From Herbidospora galbida (GTDB lineage: Bacteria > Actinomycetota > Actinomycetes > Streptosporangiales > Streptosporangiaceae), in contig NZ_SZQA01000045.1 in assembly GCF_005233835.1 (NCBI RefSeq), forward strand, positions 1 through 51,069: 51,069 nucleotides of DNA, in the 5' to 3' direction. This document shows, in pieces, positions 51,006-51,069 of the stretch (its first letter is position 1; each line of letters opens with the position of its first letter). The notes beneath the pieces are model-generated. The model had not been told where the DNA came from. It saw nothing but the letters and a program-made list of their open reading frames with translations, and did no database searches. A program made the translations under genes and the position numbers.

Positions 51006-51069
51006 TTGAGAACTCAACAGTGTGCTAAAAGCCAGTGCATGATGCACAACCCCGTCTATTAGACGGATT
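51006..51069 (+). other. Pre-16S rRNA leader (partial)
   Basis: Begins TTGAGAACTCAACAGTGTGC, a segment found just before 16S genes in many actinobacteria and containing the TTGAG/CTCAA inverted repeat linked to leader processing or antitermination. A further GTGCAT-GATGCAC palindrome-like segment follows. Probably leads into 16S rRNA just beyond the window. Confidence 0.7.

Larger units (their letters stand above)
50579..51069 (+). promoter_or_regulatory. rRNA operon upstream region
   Basis: The last 490 bp hold no gene. The sequence carries one classic SigA promoter, a perfect 109-bp tandem duplication each with a further promoter, and a typical pre-16S leader. Composition falls from GC-rich to A-rich toward the end. 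The window stops before the 16S gene, so rRNA identity is inferred. Confidence 0.7.

Overview
The window is a high-GC, gene-dense stretch of an actinobacterial chromosome. The order rpsB (tail)-tsf-pyrH-frr-cdsA-rlmN, the Ala/Pro/Glu-rich RpsB tail, frequent GTG/TTG starts, short or absent leaders and SigA-like rRNA promoters all fit Actinobacteria. A Streptosporangiales-like member is my inference from style and gene content, not from a search.

Layout. (1) 1-5597: translation and lipid housekeeping genes, interrupted by a minus-strand SUFU-domain gene. (2) 5587-10288: a two-gene ABC exporter, a secreted M1 metallopeptidase, an Nramp-like transporter without the usual metal motifs, and a small secreted protein. 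(3) 10396-19642: a polyamine uptake and catabolism locus. An Lrp/AsnC regulator diverges from an aminobutyraldehyde dehydrogenase gene followed by potA-potD-potB-potC; a TnpB-only IS200/IS605-like element then separates these from a PuuB-like FAD oxidoreductase. (4) 19667-29111: accessory metabolism and membrane genes, including an alpha/beta hydrolase, a phosphotriesterase-fold protein lacking the expected metal ligands, a DUF998 protein, a GT4 glycosyltransferase, a DMT transporter, an SDR with an MFS transporter and divergent ROK regulator, TspO and a VC0807-like protein. (5) 29428-37001: a tightly coupled five-gene operon encoding a dynamin-like GTPase (SrfC-like), an Hsp70/actin-fold ATPase (SrfB-like), a protein of unknown family, a C-terminally anchored membrane protein and a membrane-anchored Cys-containing exported protein. 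This is the best candidate for an undescribed system. (6) 36998-42004: a LysE exporter, a YeiH-type transporter preceded by a tiny membrane ORF that resembles its detached N-terminus, and an ABC exporter with a divergent GbsR/MarR regulator and a perfect 18-bp operator-like palindrome. (7) 42231-47173: three consecutive secreted GH18 chitinases with different binding modules. (8) 47280-50578: a VOC protein, a GT-C membrane glycosyltransferase whose 3' end overlaps an opposing gene by 174 bp, and an AI-2E family permease. (9) 50743-51069: an rRNA operon promoter region with a perfect 109-bp tandem duplication; the 16S gene should start just outside the window.

How genes work together. In the polyamine locus, the PotABCD importer supplies putrescine-like substrates, the oxidoreductase would produce an aldehyde and the dehydrogenase would oxidise it; the Lrp protein probably controls this through repeats in the 182-bp divergent region. 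The three chitinases probably share one transcript and attack chitin with complementary binding modules. In the SrfC/SrfB-like operon, overlapping or abutting reading frames imply stoichiometric production of a GTPase, an ATPase and membrane partners, consistent with a nucleotide-driven envelope machine whose function is unknown. No tRNA, rRNA body or CRISPR array was found.
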